From positions 1-64,000 of the forward strand of contig NC_009712.1 of NCBI RefSeq assembly GCF_000017625.1: 64,000 bases of DNA. Reading direction: 5' to 3'. Source of the stretch: Methanoregula boonei 6A8. GTDB taxonomy: Archaea; Halobacteriota; Methanomicrobia; Methanomicrobiales; Methanospirillaceae. Position 1 is the first letter of the stretch. Each line of letters opens with the position of its first letter. Positions 25,274 to 34,138 of the stretch are shown here, one piece after another. Both the position numbers and the translations under genes were made by a program. The notes beneath the pieces are model-generated. The model searched no databases and had not been told where the DNA came from. It saw only the letters and a program-made list of their open reading frames with translations.

Positions 25274-25672
25274 ATGAGCTACTTTGAGAATACCAAAACC
25301 GTGCTCAAAAGCCTGTTCTCCCGCCCGGCAACCCTGATGTACCCGGCAAAACCAGCAAAGAAGGCCGCCCTCACCCGGGGCCACGTGACCATTGTCCCGG
25401 AGAAGTGCATTGCCTGTCGCACCTGCCAGCGCAAGTGCCCGACGCAGGCGATCATTGTCGATGTCAAAGAAAAGACCTGGCAGATCGACCGGCTCCGCTG
25501 CATTGTCTGCAACTGCTGTGTCGAAACCTGCCCCACCAAGTGCCTCGCGATGGATACCCAGTACTATGAGTCCATGACGGCCCGGGGCGGGATCATGAAG
25601 GTGACGGTGGCCGGGCCAAAGAAAAAGGAACCGGCGCCGGAAGGGGCAAAGCCGCCGGAAAAGAAGGAATAA
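25274..25672 (+). CDS. echF: Ech hydrogenase ferredoxin-like subunit F
   Basis: 132 aa with two 4Fe-4S motifs: CIACRTCQRKCP and CIVCNCCVETCP. It links reduced ferredoxin to the EchC cluster chain. The tail after residue 110 is lysine/proline/glutamate-rich (KKKEPAPEGAKPPEKKE), as in EchC, and may be flexible. The gene closes the operon and is followed by a run of nine T at 25673-25681. Confidence 0.95.
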   Translation: MSYFENTKTVLKSLFSRPATLMYPAKPAKKAALTRGHVTIVPEKCIACRTCQRKCPTQAIIVDVKEKTWQIDRLRCIVCNCCVETCPTKCLAMDTQYYESMTARGGIMKVTVAGPKKKEPAPEGAKPPEKKE

Positions 25673-25681
25673 TTTTTTTTT
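25673..25681 (+). terminator. T-run terminator after echF
   Basis: Nine consecutive T directly after the echF stop (GGAATAA then T9), followed by AT-rich sequence. Archaeal RNA polymerase commonly stops at such T-tracts without a stem-loop. Confidence 0.55.
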
Positions 25682-25696
25682 AAATTTTATACTCGA

Positions 25697-26248
25697 CTAC
25701 CACCGCAACTGAAATTTTTTGTTTTTTAGTGTATACCAGAAGAAGTTATAGCACCGTATCAAAAAAATTCTCAGTTTTGTTGTGTCAGTGATGATGAATA
25801 CCTCAATATTTACATTGTCTGATCCGCATTTTGAAAAATATTCGAAGAACGCGACAGCACTGTGATTGCCATCATAAATGAAAAGTTCATTATTTTTTTC
25901 AAAAAAAGTGATCGTATATTTGAAATTATTTGTAGGGATCTCCTGCATGAGTTCTTGGATTCTATCCCGATGCGCAACGTCATTGCATTGGGGATTTTTT
26001 AGCATCGTCATCACTTGATCTATACGAAAAAATTTAGATCCATATTCCCTTCTGCTTCGGACACCACCGAGATTATACCATTCGGTATTCGTTTTCGCTA
26101 ACATTTCACGTGAGGTAATAAGACCTTTTGATACAACTGCGCCAGCTTCAATAAATTGAACTAATTGCGGAGCACGAGGTTCTAAAAATTGTTTGAGTGT
26201 ATTGATTTCTTCAGACGAGCAATCTTTGCGATTAGTAATTTCTGCCAT
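25697..26248 (-). CDS. AT-rich orphan protein of unknown function
   Basis: 183 aa, unlike its neighbours in base and codon use: the gene is strongly AT-rich in a GC-rich window, so it is probably acquired. No family is certain. The segment YDGNHSAVAFFEYF (about residues 120-133) resembles the DGNHR-type loop of ParB/sulfiredoxin-like nucleases, and REYGSKFFRIDQVMTML precedes it. The C-terminus is basic and aromatic (RCYNFFWYTLKNKK). It could be a ParB-like fold protein, possibly of mobile or defence origin. The reading frame is intact. Confidence 0.6.
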   Translation of the reverse strand: MAEITNRKDCSSEEINTLKQFLEPRAPQLVQFIEAGAVVSKGLITSREMLAKTNTEWYNLGGVRSRREYGSKFFRIDQVMTMLKNPQCNDVAHRDRIQELMQEIPTNNFKYTITFFEKNNELFIYDGNHSAVAFFEYFSKCGSDNVNIEVFIITDTTKLRIFLIRCYNFFWYTLKNKKFQLRW

Positions 26249-26984
26249 GATTAACTATGTATAGTATATCGTACTTTTTGTGATATAAACACTCCTATTT
26301 ATACGGTTTTTATTACAATGTCCTGACTGGATTACAGGGGAATCAAGTTTTCGGGTAAATACCTTCCCGATATTCTCCATTTTCTTCTGTCATACCGAGT
26401 TTTCTTATGTGGCACATTATTCATTCTCGCCACCTCCTTCATCCAGAGTTTGATGCTGTTATCATAATCGGAGCGTTGATACAAAACCCCGTTATCATTA
26501 CATAAATGGGAAGGTATCCCCACTCCGTCGCTGGGAGATAGTCACCTGTCCAGAATTTTTGGCATCCCCTCCTCCCGACCATTTTTTTTCGGGCCGGGGG
26601 ATGACCCCCATTTATGCGGACAAAGGGGGAGGGGGTGGGGGCCACCCCCCCACCACCGGATCCGGGATGTCTGCCGTTTCTGCACAGGAATTGCAGGCGC
26701 GCTCGCATGGAGACTCCGACGAAAGATTTCTGGTCGCGGGCCGGACCGGGCTTGGGGGGGGGGGGTGAGGGGTACCCCCCCCACGTGCCCGGACACAAGG
26801 GGGGGAGGGTGATCCTCCCTGAGCAAAAAGAAGTGAGGGGGGTGGGCCACCCCATCGGTTTTTCCCGGGCGAACTCGGGCCGGGCCCGTGCAGAAGGTTG
26901 CGGTTTTATGTGGCCTGCCGTCCCGGTCAACATAAGAGCGGGTGCCGGGCGCAGGCCATGGACCCCCGTTACCGGAGACAGGCC
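26249..26984. other. Non-coding islet between orphan gene and mscL
   Basis: 736 bases without a supported gene. 26249-26330 is AT-rich and upstream of the orphan gene. A 63-codon minus frame at 26332-26523 has no recognisable domain and may be a remnant. 26560-26850 is a low-complexity G/C-homopolymer repeat. Longer frames through it (for example 26439-26996 minus) are Pro/Gly artefacts of that repeat. Confidence 0.6.
26590..26850. repeat. Degenerate G/C-tract repeat with hairpins
   Basis: Contains G5AG5TG5 at 26625-26641 followed by CCAC7ACC, a 12-G run at 26754-26765 followed by TGAGGGGTA and eight C, and G6TGGGCCACCCC near 26837-26852. Two degenerate direct copies of a (C-tract)...GGACA(CA)AA-(G-tract) unit lie about 170 bases apart (about 26595-26640 and 26766-26812). 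The tracts can form strong stem-loops or G-quadruplexes. Confidence 0.6.
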
Positions 26985-27362
26985 ATGGACCGGCAAAAGA
27001 TCGAAAAGGAAGAAAAGATCCTTAAAGACGATATTGCGCTAGCGGAAAAAGATGCGATGGGGTTTAAGGAAGAGTTCCTGCTCTTTTTAAAACAGTACCA
27101 GGTAATCGGGCTTGCCGTTGCCTTTGTGATCGGCACAGCGGCGACCGCCATGGTCAACGCGCTCGTCAAGGATATCATCATGCCCGTGGTGAGTGTGCTC
27201 ACGCCCGGCGGGCAGTGGCAGACCGCGGTGCTGGCAGTCGGGCCCATCAACCTCCTTGCCGGCGATTTCCTCAGCGCCGTGCTGGATTTCCTGATCATCG
27301 CGCTCGTGGTCTTCTTCCTTGTGAAGTACGTCATGAAAGGCGATGTGACCAAAAAGGTATGA
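26985..27362 (+). CDS. mscL: Large-conductance mechanosensitive channel MscL-like
   Basis: 125 aa from ATG 26985, with a GGAG about 8 bases upstream; another ATG at 26958 is less well placed. The MscL pattern is EFLLFLKQYQVIGLAVAFVIG (first helix), MVNALVKDIIMPVV (pore region), an extracellular loop and a second helix LDFLIIALVVFFLVKY ending in basic MKGDVTKK. A charged 25-residue N-terminal helix precedes the first membrane span. Releases solutes in osmotic downshock. Confidence 0.88.
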   Translation: MDRQKIEKEEKILKDDIALAEKDAMGFKEEFLLFLKQYQVIGLAVAFVIGTAATAMVNALVKDIIMPVVSVLTPGGQWQTAVLAVGPINLLAGDFLSAVLDFLIIALVVFFLVKYVMKGDVTKKV

Positions 27363-27387
27363 GGGGGGGGCCGGGCCTTGAGCCTCT

Positions 27388-27843
27388 TTAGCGGTGCAGG
27401 CCCTTATCGCCGCGCCGGACTTCCATTTTCATGGTGCCGTCGGGCTGCATGATCCGGACCATCTCCGGCTCCGGTGGCGCTGCGGGGACCTCGGGTTTTG
27501 ATGAACTGTGCTGGATGATCACCGTGTGGGTCTCTCCAGAATCTCCACTGTCCGTATCCGGAGTTTCCGGTGTTGCATGGATGGTGCCCTGCACGATGTG
27601 TCCGCGTGCCGGCTCCTGCCGGGCCTGTGCGTCATTCTGCTGGGCAAGCTTCATGGCGATTGCCTTGAAGTCGAGCATCTCTGCCATCAGGCCCTTGAGG
27701 AGCGCTTCCATCTCGTCGGTTTTCTGTTCAAGCGCCGCTACCCGGTCTCCCGGCTTTGTGTTCTCTGAAATCTCCATAAACCTGATCAGCGTCTCCTGCC
27801 GTTCCGGCCTCTCGTTTGAAAATTCGTTCTTTCCATGGGGCAT
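27388..27843 (-). CDS. Coiled-coil protein of unknown function
   Basis: 151 aa without a recognised family. Residues about 25-75 (KPGDRVAALEQKTDEMEALL...) predict a coiled coil; residues about 85-130 are low-complexity Glu/Thr/Pro/Ser-rich, and the C-terminus is MVRIMQPDGTMKMEVRRGDK. No signal peptide or membrane segment. Convergent with mscL, 25 bases away. Likely a methanogen-specific cytosolic scaffold, but function is unknown. Confidence 0.65.
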   Translation of the reverse strand: MPHGKNEFSNERPERQETLIRFMEISENTKPGDRVAALEQKTDEMEALLKGLMAEMLDFKAIAMKLAQQNDAQARQEPARGHIVQGTIHATPETPDTDSGDSGETHTVIIQHSSSKPEVPAAPPEPEMVRIMQPDGTMKMEVRRGDKGLHR

Positions 27844-28157
27844 CGCATACTAAAACATTACTCTTCCCCCGGACATGTTAAAGGGAGGTGTAAGATTCCG
27901 GTAAGGATCATTCCCAAAAGAAGGGTGCGGGGCGGTTGCCGCCCCGGCCTCCCGAGCCGGAAAAATACCCGCGGATTTGCCCCCGATTCCCCGGGACGGG
28001 ATGCCCGGTATAAAGGCCAAAAACCCGGTTCAGGGCGGAGGAGCCACAACGCCGGCGCCGTGGTACAGGGTATAAAAAAGCTATGGGCCGGTGCAGATGT
28101 ATATATACTGACGGGAAGATGAATGTGCGCAGATATCATCCTGCATGAGTTAATTCA
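27844..28157. other. Intergenic region with a GC hairpin and a TATA box
   Basis: 314 bases with no tRNA or clear gene. At 27928-27946 there is an 8-bp stem (CGGGGCGG/CCGCCCCG) with a TTG loop. At 28099-28108 the palindrome GTATATATAC is a good TATA box for the small zinc protein gene 50 bases downstream. The rest is GC-rich and could encode a small RNA, but nothing proves it. Confidence 0.5.
28099..28108 (+). promoter_or_regulatory. TATA box of the small zinc protein gene
   Basis: GTATATATAC 50 bases before ATG 28158, the usual distance for a transcript with a leader of about 25 nt. Confidence 0.5.
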
Positions 28158-28325
28158 ATGGAAAGAAGAGGATTTGGCGGCCCGAGAAATTTCGGACCCA
28201 GAGAAATGACAAAAGCTGTCTGTTCAGACTGTGGAAAAGAGTGCGAAGTTCCGTTCAAGCCCACCGAGGGTAGGCCGGTTTATTGCAGGGACTGCCTGCC
28301 CAAGCACCAGAAGCCCCGCTTCTGA
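28158..28325 (+). CDS. Small CxxC zinc-ribbon-like protein
   Basis: 55 aa starting ATG 28158, MERRGFGGPRNFGPREMTKA. Cysteines are arranged as CSDC (22-25), C29 in GKEC, and CRDC (43-46) after the segment EVPFKPTEGRPVYC. The four outer cysteines suit zinc binding. The N-terminal Arg/Gly/Phe tail suggests nucleic-acid contact. Similar CxxCG...KPTEGRPVYC proteins are, to my memory, common and highly expressed in euryarchaea and bacteria such as Planctomycetes and CPR, but no function is known. It has its own TATA box and is followed by a T-rich run after the stop. Confidence 0.85.
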   Translation: MERRGFGGPRNFGPREMTKAVCSDCGKECEVPFKPTEGRPVYCRDCLPKHQKPRF

Positions 28326-28485
28326 AGTAACCACAATTATTTTTTCTTTTTTTGTATTCATTCCCCGTTACGGGATAGCATCAGGACTCTTCCGTGAGCC
28401 GGCGCTGTAGTAATTTAAAAAAAAATTCGTTTCAAAAACTGGCTTGAACGCTAACATATATCAGACTCCGGTCGGAGACTCTGGT

Positions 28486-30906
28486 ATGAGCGGCGCAAAA
28501 TACATTCGCTGGTTTGAGGAGATCAGGAACGAGGATGTTGCCAGTGTCGGGGGCAAAAATGCCTCGCTTGGAGAGATGTACCAGGACCTGACAAAGGTGG
28601 GAGTAAAGATCCCCAACGGGTTTGCCATCACCGCCGACGCATACTGGCGTGTCGTGAAAACAGGGAATGTCCTTGGCCAGCTCAAAACCACTCTCGCCGA
28701 TCTCGATAAGACCAGCGTCACCAATCTCGAAGGCCGGGGGAAACAGGCACGAGATCTGATCCTTGGTGCAGGCATCCCGGACGATATCTGGAACGAGATA
28801 AGCGCGGCCTACGATACACTCTGTGAGGAATACGGGCCCGATACCGATGTTGCAGTCAGGAGCTCCGCAACAGCCGAAGATCTTCCCACCGCCTCGTTTG
28901 CCGGCCAGCAGGAGACCTATCTTAATATCCGGGGATATCCTGCGCTCAGGGAGGCCTGCAGCAAATGTTTTGCCTCCCTCTTTACCGACCGGGCAATATC
29001 CTACCGGATCGACCAGAACTTCGATCATTTCAGGGTCGCGCTCTCGATCGGGGTCATGAAGATGGTCCGCTCCGACCTGGCGTCAAGCGGGGTGATTTTC
29101 ACTCTCGATACCGAGACCGGGTTCCGGGAGGTTGTCTTTATTACCGGTTCGTACGGCCTTGGCGAGAACATCGTGCAGGGCGCTGTCAACCCGGACGAGT
29201 TCTACGTCTTCAAACCCACGGTGCGGACCGGGCACCGGGCCATTATCCGGAAAAACCTTGGCGACAAGAAGATCAAGATGATCTACGGGCAGGGCACCTC
29301 CAAGGTCCTGACACGGAATGTGGAAGTCCCCGAATCAGATGGACGGCGGTTCTGTATCACGGATGACGAGATCCTCGAACTGGCACAGTTCGCGATAAAG
29401 ATTGAGGATCACTACTCAGGGAAAGCACGCCAGACCGTTCCGATGGATATCGAATGGGCAAAGGATGGGATCACCGGGGAGCTCTTCATTGTGCAGGCCC
29501 GGCCCGAGACCGTCCACTCCCAGGAGGCAATGGATATCCTGGTGACCTATCACCTGGAGAAGCGGGGGCCGGTCCTTGCGACGGGAAAGGGTGTGGGTGA
29601 AAAGATCGCGACCGGCAGGGTGCGGGTGATCGCCGATGTGAGCCGGCTTGGCGAGTTCCGGCCCGGGGAGATCCTTGTTGCCGATACAACAAACCCCGAC
29701 TGGGAACCGGTCATGAAGACCGCTGCGGCTATCATCACCAACCGTGGAGGGCGGACCTGTCATGCTGCGATCGTCAGCCGTGAGCTTGGCGTTGCAGCGG
29801 TGGTCGGGACAAACGATGCTACGGAGAAGATCAAAACCGGTCAGAACGTAACGGTCAACTGTTCGGAGGGGGACGAGGGGGTGGTATACGACGGGATCCT
29901 GCAGTTCCATGTCGAAAAGGTATCCCTAAAGGATCTCAGGCGCCCGAAAACAAAGATTATGATGAACCTTGGGGAGCCTGACCAGGCCTTTGCCCTTTCG
30001 ATGATCCCAAACGACGGCATCGGGCTTGCCCGGATGGAGTTTGTCATCAACAATTATATCAAAATCCACCCGATGGCACTCGTCCACCCGGAAAAAGTCA
30101 CCGATGAGACCGTAAAGGCAAAGATCGCCGGCCTCACGTACGGGTACGCAAGCCCGGAAGATTATTTTGTCGGAAAACTGTCGCAGGGCATCGGGACGAT
30201 TGCGGCCGCTTTTTATCCCAAACCGGTGGTGGTCCGGATGAGCGATTTCAAGACCAACGAGTATGCCGATCTTCTCGGGGGGAAATCTTTCGAGCCCGAA
30301 GAGTCAAACCCCATGCTCGGCTTCCGCGGGGCCTCCCGGTACTATGATGAGAAGTACCGCGAAGGTTTTGCCCTTGAATGCCGTGCGATGAAACAGGTAC
30401 TCGAAGAGATGGGTCTCACTAACCTGGTCATCATGATCCCATTCTGCCGGACGGTCGATGAGGGGGAAAAGGTGCTTGCCGAGATGGCAAAGAACGGGCT
30501 TGTGCGGGGTAAGAACGGGCTGTCGGTCTATGTGATGTGCGAGATCCCCAACAACATCCTCCTTATCGATGAATTCAGCCGGCTGTTCGATGGTTTCTCA
30601 ATCGGTTCAAACGACCTGACTCAGCTGACCCTCGGGGTTGACCGCGACTCGGTGGTGGTGGCCCACGATTTCGATGAACGGGATCCCGGTGTGATGAAAT
30701 TTATATCCCTGGCGGTACAGGGTGCGAAACGGAACGGACGCCATTCCGGCCTGTGCGGGCAGGCGCCCAGCGACTACCCGGAGTTCGCCGAGTTCCTGGT
30801 CAGGGAAGGCATCGAATCCATATCCCTCAACCCGGACTCGGTGATGAAGATCACCCAGAAAGTGGTTGCACTGGAGGAGCGTCTGGCGGGCAGGAAAACA
30901 ACGTAA
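28486..30906 (+). CDS. ppsA: Phosphoenolpyruvate synthase
   Basis: 806 aa from ATG 28486, with GGAG 9 bases upstream. Makes PEP from pyruvate, ATP and water, the entry into gluconeogenesis from acetyl-CoA. Domains in order: ATP-binding (SVGGKNASLGEMYQDL, VRSSATAEDLPTASFAGQQET), phosphohistidine (GGRTCHAAIVSRELG, about residue 424) and TIM-barrel (GFSIGSNDLTQLTLGVDRDS, with the CGQAPSDYP catalytic cysteine). The full set of active residues is present. Confidence 0.96.
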   Translation: MSGAKYIRWFEEIRNEDVASVGGKNASLGEMYQDLTKVGVKIPNGFAITADAYWRVVKTGNVLGQLKTTLADLDKTSVTNLEGRGKQARDLILGAGIPDDIWNEISAAYDTLCEEYGPDTDVAVRSSATAEDLPTASFAGQQETYLNIRGYPALREACSKCFASLFTDRAISYRIDQNFDHFRVALSIGVMKMVRSDLASSGVIFTLDTETGFREVVFITGSYGLGENIVQGAVNPDEFYVFKPTVRTGHRAIIRKNLGDKKIKMIYGQGTSKVLTRNVEVPESDGRRFCITDDEILELAQFAIKIEDHYSGKARQTVPMDIEWAKDGITGELFIVQARPETVHSQEAMDILVTYHLEKRGPVLATGKGVGEKIATGRVRVIADVSRLGEFRPGEILVADTTNPDWEPVMKTAAAIITNRGGRTCHAAIVSRELGVAAVVGTNDATEKIKTGQNVTVNCSEGDEGVVYDGILQFHVEKVSLKDLRRPKTKIMMNLGEPDQAFALSMIPNDGIGLARMEFVINNYIKIHPMALVHPEKVTDETVKAKIAGLTYGYASPEDYFVGKLSQGIGTIAAAFYPKPVVVRMSDFKTNEYADLLGGKSFEPEESNPMLGFRGASRYYDEKYREGFALECRAMKQVLEEMGLTNLVIMIPFCRTVDEGEKVLAEMAKNGLVRGKNGLSVYVMCEIPNNILLIDEFSRLFDGFSIGSNDLTQLTLGVDRDSVVVAHDFDERDPGVMKFISLAVQGAKRNGRHSGLCGQAPSDYPEFAEFLVREGIESISLNPDSVMKITQKVVALEERLAGRKTT

Positions 30907-30950
30907 AAGAGGCCCTCATGTTTTATGAGCCGTTATCACCCGGTTCCCGC

Positions 30951-32348
30951 TTACAAAAATGTAAACGTCTCGGGCACGAGCGTCTGGAGGTCCACCATCA
31001 CGGCCTGCGCCGGAGTGGGGTTCACATTCATCTGCTTCTGGAACGCGGTCTGCGACTGCCAGGTGCCCGCATTAATGCCCAGCACCCCGCGGTACTGGGT
31101 GAGCCCCGTGATATGGACATGACCCGTATGCAGGATCTCAGGCAGCGGATCGATAATCAAGTGGTCGGACTTTCCCGCGGCAATCGGGGTGCGCCGCCCG
31201 TATGCCGGGGCCAGGTGCCGGCGCTGGAGCATCTCCTCCATCATTTTACCGCTCTGCTCGTAGGAGGCCCCGGGAATAAGGCCGATCATATCATCGATCG
31301 ACCTGCCATGGTACATCAGCACCCGCACACCCTGCAGGTTCACGAGCGCCGGGTTCTCGACAAGCATACAGTTTTCGGGGAACTTTCTGGTGAACTGCTC
31401 CGGGATCACCGGCTGGGGCTCGGCCCCCCGGACCACATCGTGGTTGCCGGGCGCAACAATGATCTTGATCCGGTGGGGGATCCCGCTGATCATTTCGCCG
31501 AAGGCATCGTACTGCTCGTAGATGTTTTTTATCGTCAGTTCCTGGTCCTGTCCCGGGAAGACGCCAATTCCGTCTACGAGGTCGCCGGCAATGAGGAGGT
31601 AAGATGCCCCGGATTCGCCAATCCAGTCCACGAACCGGAGCCAGCTGTCCTCAAGGAACGTGTTACTCCCCACGTGGACATCGGAGATAAAGACCGCCTT
31701 TCCGGGTTTATCGCTCAGGTAGGGTTTGTTATCAATCCGGATATCAGGCCGGAACATCTGCTCGGCAAAGAAAAGCCGGCCGTCGGTGGAGAGTTTGCCC
31801 TTTACCCCGATCACTTCGTCCGGAATCAGGCGCTCGGCGTCGGCAAAGACCGGGCGGTCCTTTCTGAAGAGCACCGAGAGATTGGCTGTCGAGTCTTCGA
31901 TCTCGGCGATCCGGTGGCCGTTTGTCGTGGTCTTGACTTCGGATACCATCCCGATCACCGTGCACTCCTCCTGGCGGTACCGGGGCGAGCGGGTAAGCCC
32001 CTCGATTGGCATCGAGCTGCACCGGTTCCGGATCATCCCGCCAAGCTTGCTGTACCGGTCCCGGAAATAATGGAGGTAGTCGGCGGAGCTGTTGATGCTT
32101 CCCGAAGTCCCGGGGCCGCCCGAAACAATCTCGACGGTCGGGTCAGTCAGAAAACGCATTCCGTCCCGGGTCGCGTTCATGCCCGGGATGTGCTTTGCCG
32201 AGACCACCACAGTATCTGCAGGTACGCCGGCGATGATGCGCTCGATCAGGTCCGGGTTGTCCTGCTCCTGGATATACCGCACCACATCGGGGTGCACCTG
32301 GAGCCGGGTATCGAGGAACCGGATTGCGATCTCCTGCGCATCAAGCAT
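30951..32348 (-). CDS. polB: DNA polymerase D small (exonuclease) subunit DP1
   Basis: 465 aa, the proofreading subunit of archaeal PolD. The calcineurin-like phosphoesterase motifs DVHVGS (about 244), GDLVDG (about 275), GNHD (about 322) and HTGHVH (about 417) are all intact, so 3'-5' exonuclease activity is expected. An OB-like domain (about 150-225) precedes. The large subunit is not in the window. It converges on ppsA and is divergent from the LysE-type gene. Its location about 31 kb from the origin is noted only. Confidence 0.95.
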   Translation of the reverse strand: MLDAQEIAIRFLDTRLQVHPDVVRYIQEQDNPDLIERIIAGVPADTVVVSAKHIPGMNATRDGMRFLTDPTVEIVSGGPGTSGSINSSADYLHYFRDRYSKLGGMIRNRCSSMPIEGLTRSPRYRQEECTVIGMVSEVKTTTNGHRIAEIEDSTANLSVLFRKDRPVFADAERLIPDEVIGVKGKLSTDGRLFFAEQMFRPDIRIDNKPYLSDKPGKAVFISDVHVGSNTFLEDSWLRFVDWIGESGASYLLIAGDLVDGIGVFPGQDQELTIKNIYEQYDAFGEMISGIPHRIKIIVAPGNHDVVRGAEPQPVIPEQFTRKFPENCMLVENPALVNLQGVRVLMYHGRSIDDMIGLIPGASYEQSGKMMEEMLQRRHLAPAYGRRTPIAAGKSDHLIIDPLPEILHTGHVHITGLTQYRGVLGINAGTWQSQTAFQKQMNVNPTPAQAVMVDLQTLVPETFTFL

Positions 32349-32458
32349 ACTATCATACTGAGCTGTACCGGGAAAAAAGATGTGCTATCCTGCACTGGGC
32401 CGGAAGTATTCTTGATATCGTCCCCGGCCAAACTCTCTTTAATTTCCGGGATCCCGCC

Positions 32459-33088
32459 ATGCTCGATACGCTCCAGATGTTCCTTTTTGCCTTTGTCGTA
32501 GGTCTCACCGGCGCCCTTGCCCCGGGCCCGACGCTTGTGGCCACCATCAACGCCTCGGTGGCCGGCGGCTGGACGGTTGGGCCCCGGGTCACGTTCGGCC
32601 ACATGCTCTCCGAGCTCATCATTGTCATACTGATTATCTCCGGCCTTTCAACGGTTGCCCTGCGGTACACGACCGCGGTGGCGGTCATCGGGGGCGTCGC
32701 GCTGATCGCCTTTGGCCTCCTCACCCTTGCCGGGAGCCGGCATGTCTCCCTTGCGGGCAACAGGAGCACTGAGGCAACGGTCACATCAAGCCCGTTCTTT
32801 GCCGGTTTTGTCACAAGCGTTGCCAACCCTCATTTCTGGATCTGGTGGCTGACGGTAGGAGGTGCGATGGTGATCGCGGGCCTCGCCGGCGGGATCTTCC
32901 TTGCCTGTGTATTCATGGCCGGCCACTGGTGTGCTGACCTCGGGTGGTACACGGTGGTCTCCACCGGCATTGCCAAGGGCAGGACAATCCTCACGGATAC
33001 CGCGTACCGCTGGATCATGACAGCCTGCGGGATATTCCTGGTTATCTTCGGAGCATACTATCTCGTGCACCTGGTCATTCCTGCATAA
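32459..33088 (+). CDS. LysE family amino-acid exporter
   Basis: 209 aa from ATG 32459. LysE/RhtB features: GLTGALAPGPTLVATINASV near the N-terminus and FVTSVANPHFWIWWLTVGGAMV in the middle, with six hydrophobic helices. Substrate cannot be told from the sequence. The longer frame upstream overlaps polB and was rejected. Divergent from polB; the gap carries a TTTAAT promoter-like patch. Confidence 0.88.
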   Translation: MLDTLQMFLFAFVVGLTGALAPGPTLVATINASVAGGWTVGPRVTFGHMLSELIIVILIISGLSTVALRYTTAVAVIGGVALIAFGLLTLAGSRHVSLAGNRSTEATVTSSPFFAGFVTSVANPHFWIWWLTVGGAMVIAGLAGGIFLACVFMAGHWCADLGWYTVVSTGIAKGRTILTDTAYRWIMTACGIFLVIFGAYYLVHLVIPA

Positions 33089-33145
33089 CGGGACAAAAAA
33101 GGGATGCGCTATATTAACGAACAACACCAATAAAAAGCGCTAAGT

Positions 33146-34111
33146 ATGGCAGACAACCAGGACCCGCAGGGTATCCGCGCACAGATCCAGGCCTTCCGGA
33201 CGAGCGATCACTGGGCAGTCTCCCTTGCCCGGGATATCCTCTGGGTCGTGGCAGTGGTCGGGTGCATTGCGCTTGCCCTGTACCTGATCTGCGGGACCTG
33301 GCCTGCAGTCGTCACCGTGGAATCAGGGAGCATGGAGCCCCATATGAACATCGGGGACCTGGTCGTGGTGGTTGCCCCCGATCGGTTCGGTCCCCTCCAG
33401 ACATGGGACGAGGCCCATGCCACCGGGTACCAGAAGTTCGGTGATTACGGGGACGTGATCATCTACCGCCCCAACGGCCAGACTGATTTCTGGGCCCAGA
33501 TCGGCCTCTTGCCGCTCTCCAGCCAGCATCCGATCATCCACCGGGCCATGACCTGGGTGGATGCCGGTTCGCCCGAACCTACGTACATCAACCCGTACGG
33601 CGGGGAGGCTACACCCCTCAGATATACCCCGATTACAGTAAGCAACACGACAACATACGGCTACTACATCCTCTATCCGCAGGATAATGCCACGGCCCTG
33701 CAGAACCTCTCTGCCTCGGCTCAGGGCATGGGCTTTGGTGATGCGGCCGGAACAAAGTACTTCCTCCCCCAACAGTACATCACGAACGGCTCCGGATTTG
33801 TCATGTATGGTGACGCCACGACCCACGGCGGCTACATCACCAAAGGAGATAACAACCCGGTCAGCGATGAAGGCTACATTACGGTGGACAACCAGGCGAT
33901 CGAGCCGGTGGAGAAGCAGTGGGTGGTGGGAAAGGCTCTCTTCACGGTCCCCTATGTAGGCCTCCTGCCGCTCCATATCTGGTGGGTAATTATCATCGTG
34001 ATCATCGGGATGGTTGCCTGGGACTGGTACGCGAAGAAGAAGGAAGAGGGCCCTGCAAAGAAAGGCGGGAAGCAGAAGGCAGCGGGCAAAGGCTCCCGGA
34101 AGAATAAATAA
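33146..34111 (+). CDS. Archaeal signal peptidase I (S26) with a large insertion
   Basis: 321 aa. Residues 31-50 are a membrane helix; the nucleophile Ser62 lies in VESGSMEPHM and box D HPIIHRAM has His132 in place of the bacterial lysine, as in Sec11-type enzymes. Box E GDNNPVSDE is at 234-242. About 100 residues separate boxes D and E, far more than the usual archaeal enzyme, with a Thr/Asn-rich segment. A second hydrophobic helix (about 270-292) and basic KKKEE...KKGGKQK tail follow. It cleaves signal peptides outside the membrane. Confidence 0.88.
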   Translation: MADNQDPQGIRAQIQAFRTSDHWAVSLARDILWVVAVVGCIALALYLICGTWPAVVTVESGSMEPHMNIGDLVVVVAPDRFGPLQTWDEAHATGYQKFGDYGDVIIYRPNGQTDFWAQIGLLPLSSQHPIIHRAMTWVDAGSPEPTYINPYGGEATPLRYTPITVSNTTTYGYYILYPQDNATALQNLSASAQGMGFGDAAGTKYFLPQQYITNGSGFVMYGDATTHGGYITKGDNNPVSDEGYITVDNQAIEPVEKQWVVGKALFTVPYVGLLPLHIWWVIIIVIIGMVAWDWYAKKKEEGPAKKGGKQKAAGKGSRKNK

Positions 34112-34138
34112 GACTGCCTGCCTTTGGTGGTACTGATC

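Noticed and set aside
26332-26523. 63-aa minus frame in the islet
   Set aside because: Could be a remnant, but no family similarity and no ribosome site, so not called a gene.
26439-26996. 185-aa minus frame through the G/C repeat
   Set aside because: Pro/Gly low complexity produced by homopolymer runs; no start context.
30753-32501. 582-aa plus frame across ppsA end and polB
   Set aside because: Antisense to polB, which has all phosphoesterase motifs.
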